Assembly (NCBI GenBank): GCA_022360075.1
Contig: JAKSDN010000048.1
Coordinates: 1 to 5,258, forward strand
Direction of reading: 5' to 3'
Length of the DNA: 5,258 bases
DNA from: Kiloniellales bacterium
Lineage (GTDB): Bacteria; Pseudomonadota; Alphaproteobacteria; Kiloniellales; JAKSDN01
The notes beneath the pieces are model-generated. The model saw nothing but the letters and a program-made list of their open reading frames with translations, was not told the DNA's origin and did not search any database. The translations under genes were made by a program, and so were the position numbers. Below, in pieces: positions 3,681 to 5,258 of this stretch (position 1 is its first letter; every line of letters begins with the position of its first letter).

Positions 3681-5258
3681 CTAATTCCGCCCGCTGAGTA
3701 ACCCCCGTGCGATCACCTGGGCCTGGATTTCGGCCGCGCCCTCGAAGATGTTGAGGATGCGGGCGTCGCAGAGCACGCGGCTGATCTTGTACTCCTGGGC
3801 GTAGCCGTTGCCGCCGTGGATCTGCAGGGCGTTGTCGGCGTTGGCCCAGGCGACGCGGGCGGCGAGCAGCTTGGCCATGCCGGCCTCGATGTCGCAGCGC
3901 CGCTCGGAATCCTTCGCGCGCGCGGCGGCGTAGGTGAGCTGGCGGGCGATCACGGTCTCGACCGCCATCCAGCCGAGCTTGCCGGAGACCCGCGGGAAGG
4001 CCGCGATCGGCTTGCCGAACTGCACGCGGTCGAGGGCGTAGCGCAGGCCGAGCTCCAGGGCGCACTGGGCGACGCCGACGGCGCGCGCGGCGGTCTGGAT
4101 GCGCGCGGACTCGAAGGTCGCCATGAGCTGCTTGAAGCCCTGGCCCTCGATGCCGCCCAGCAGGTTCTCGGCCTTGCCCTCGAAGCCGTCGAAGGCGAGC
4201 TCGTACTCCTTCATGCCGCGGTAGCCGAGCACCGGGATCTCGCCGCCGGTCATGCCAGGCGCCGGGAAGGGGTTTCCGTCCGTGCCCCGCGGCTTCTCGG
4301 CCAGGAACATCGACAGGCCTTTGTAGCCCTTCTCCGCCGGGTCGGTGCGCGCGAGCAGCGTCATGACGTCGGAGCGCGCGGCATGGGTGATCCAGGTCTT
4401 GTTGCCGGAGATGCGGTAGACGTCGCCGTCTCGGGTCGCGCGGGTCTTGAGCGCGCCCAGGTCGGAGCCGACGTTGGGCTCGGTGAAGACCGCGGTCGGC
4501 AGGATCTCGCCGCTCGCGATGGCGGGCAGCCAGCGCTCTTTCTGCGCCTCGGTGCCGCCCAGGCGGATCAACTCGGCGGCGATCTCCGAGCGGGTGCCCA
4601 GCGAGCCGAGGCCGATGTAGCCGCGCGAGAGTTCCTCGGTGACGACGCACATGGCGGTCTTGCCCATGCCGAGTCCGCCGTTCTCCTCCGGCACGGTCAG
4701 GCCGAAGACGCCGAGCTCGGCGAGTTGCTCGATCACCGCGATCGGGATCAGCGCGTCCTTCAGGTGCCAGTCGTGCGCCGCCTCGGCGTGGTCGTCGGCG
4801 AACTTGCGGAACTGCTCGCGCACCAGGTCGAGCGTCTCGTCCTCCAGGCCCGAAGCGCCGAAGTCGCCGGAATCGAAGCCCGCGGCGATCAGCTCCGCAA
4901 TGCGCGCCCTCACCGCCGCGGTGTTGCCGCGCTCCGTTAGCGCCTGCACGGCCGGGACGTAGATGGCGTGGACATCGTCGTCGGCCATGCCCATATCGCT
5001 CGGCCGCAGGATCTCGCCCTGGCTGAGCGCGACGCCGCCCCAGACCTGATTGAGGTATTCGCCGAAGGCGGCTTGCAGCATGAGCCGCTCCAGCTCCCGC
5101 AACTCTCCGCTTTGCTGCAGCCGCTCGGCCCAATGCAGCATCTGTTCAAGTGCAGACACATAGGTCGCGAGCCAGGCGTAGCCGTGCGCCGCGAACTGCT
5201 CCTGCTCCAGAAGCGCCGCCTCCACCTTGCCGCCCGGCGCGATCTTCGCCGCGACAGC
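3681..5258 (-). CDS. mcd: (2S)-methylsuccinyl-CoA dehydrogenase, acyl-CoA dehydrogenase family (5' end outside window)
   Basis: The frame is open to the right edge (525 residues visible), and GTG at 5225-5223 is only one internal candidate start. Numbering from that GTG, a helical N-terminal extension occupies about residues 1-120 and includes AAFGEYLNQVWGGVALSQGE followed by ILRPSDMG. A complete acyl-CoA dehydrogenase fold follows (about 125-514). It has the FAD/substrate segment TAVFTEPNVGSDLGA (244-258), the arginine-rich RYALDRVQFGKPI (395-407) and the C-terminal signature Q468-x2-GGNGY...R483...D487. The catalytic base is Glu495 in NIFEG, the position used by medium-chain enzymes rather than the displaced site of isovaleryl-CoA dehydrogenases. 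The long extension is typical of Mcd, which oxidises (2S)-methylsuccinyl-CoA to mesaconyl-CoA and passes electrons to ETF in the ethylmalonyl-CoA pathway. Ordinary family members are about 380-400 residues. The specific substrate is inferred from remembered family features. No partner gene is in view. Confidence 0.85.
   Translation of the reverse strand, partial: AVAAKIAPGGKVEAALLEQEQFAAHGYAWLATYVSALEQMLHWAERLQQSGELRELERLMLQAAFGEYLNQVWGGVALSQGEILRPSDMGMADDDVHAIYVPAVQALTERGNTAAVRARIAELIAAGFDSGDFGASGLEDETLDLVREQFRKFADDHAEAAHDWHLKDALIPIAVIEQLAELGVFGLTVPEENGGLGMGKTAMCVVTEELSRGYIGLGSLGTRSEIAAELIRLGGTEAQKERWLPAIASGEILPTAVFTEPNVGSDLGALKTRATRDGDVYRISGNKTWITHAARSDVMTLLARTDPAEKGYKGLSMFLAEKPRGTDGNPFPAPGMTGGEIPVLGYRGMKEYELAFDGFEGKAENLLGGIEGQGFKQLMATFESARIQTAARAVGVAQCALELGLRYALDRVQFGKPIAAFPRVSGKLGWMAVETVIARQLTYAAARAKDSERRCDIEAGMAKLLAARVAWANADNALQIHGGNGYAQEYKISRVLCDARILNIFEGAAEIQAQVIARGLLSGRN

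Noticed and set aside
3816..4940. Long plus-strand open frame opposite the acyl-CoA dehydrogenase
   Set aside because: It is composed of Gly/Ala/Leu/Asp/Arg repeats and mirrors a strongly conserved enzyme; it has no ribosome site that I can support.

Overview
The window is uniformly GC-rich and reads like an alphaproteobacterial chromosome. The best pointers are a methylsuccinyl-CoA dehydrogenase of the ethylmalonyl-CoA pathway type, a DUF1127-like small protein, a patatin-like phospholipase and GC-rich REP-like intergenic repeats. A Rhodospirillales-like member is my guess. I cannot name the species.

Layout, left to right. Bases 2-637 (+) hold the C-terminal two thirds of a patatin-like phospholipase. 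Bases 638-932 carry a mirrored pair of REP-like elements, then the leader of a LysR-type regulator gene (933-1826, +, probable TTG start). A spacer with three consecutive small stem-loops leads to a 68-residue DUF1127-like protein (1917-2123, +). Only 33 bases later comes a ten-helix EamA/DMT-family membrane transporter (2157-3107, +).

The minus-strand genes begin just beyond a perfect 10-bp-arm palindrome (3126-3147). First is a broken VapBC toxin-antitoxin module: an apparently intact AbrB/VapB-like antitoxin (3199-3462, -), followed with an ATGA overlap by a 25-codon remnant of a PIN/VapC toxin (3125-3202, -). A 218-base spacer containing a 30-bp imperfect inverted repeat (3571-3646) separates this from a long acyl-CoA dehydrogenase. 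That gene runs off the right edge (3681-5258, -) and is best read as methylsuccinyl-CoA dehydrogenase (mcd).

How the genes relate: most look like independent units. The DUF1127-like gene and the transporter are probably co-transcribed. The LysR gene lies upstream in the same direction and could regulate them, but nothing in the sequence proves it. The dehydrogenase would serve acetyl-CoA assimilation in central carbon metabolism and has no visible partner here. I see no convincing new multi-gene system. The most interesting local story is the decayed toxin-antitoxin pair and its palindromic junction, followed by two different families of mirrored intergenic repeats.
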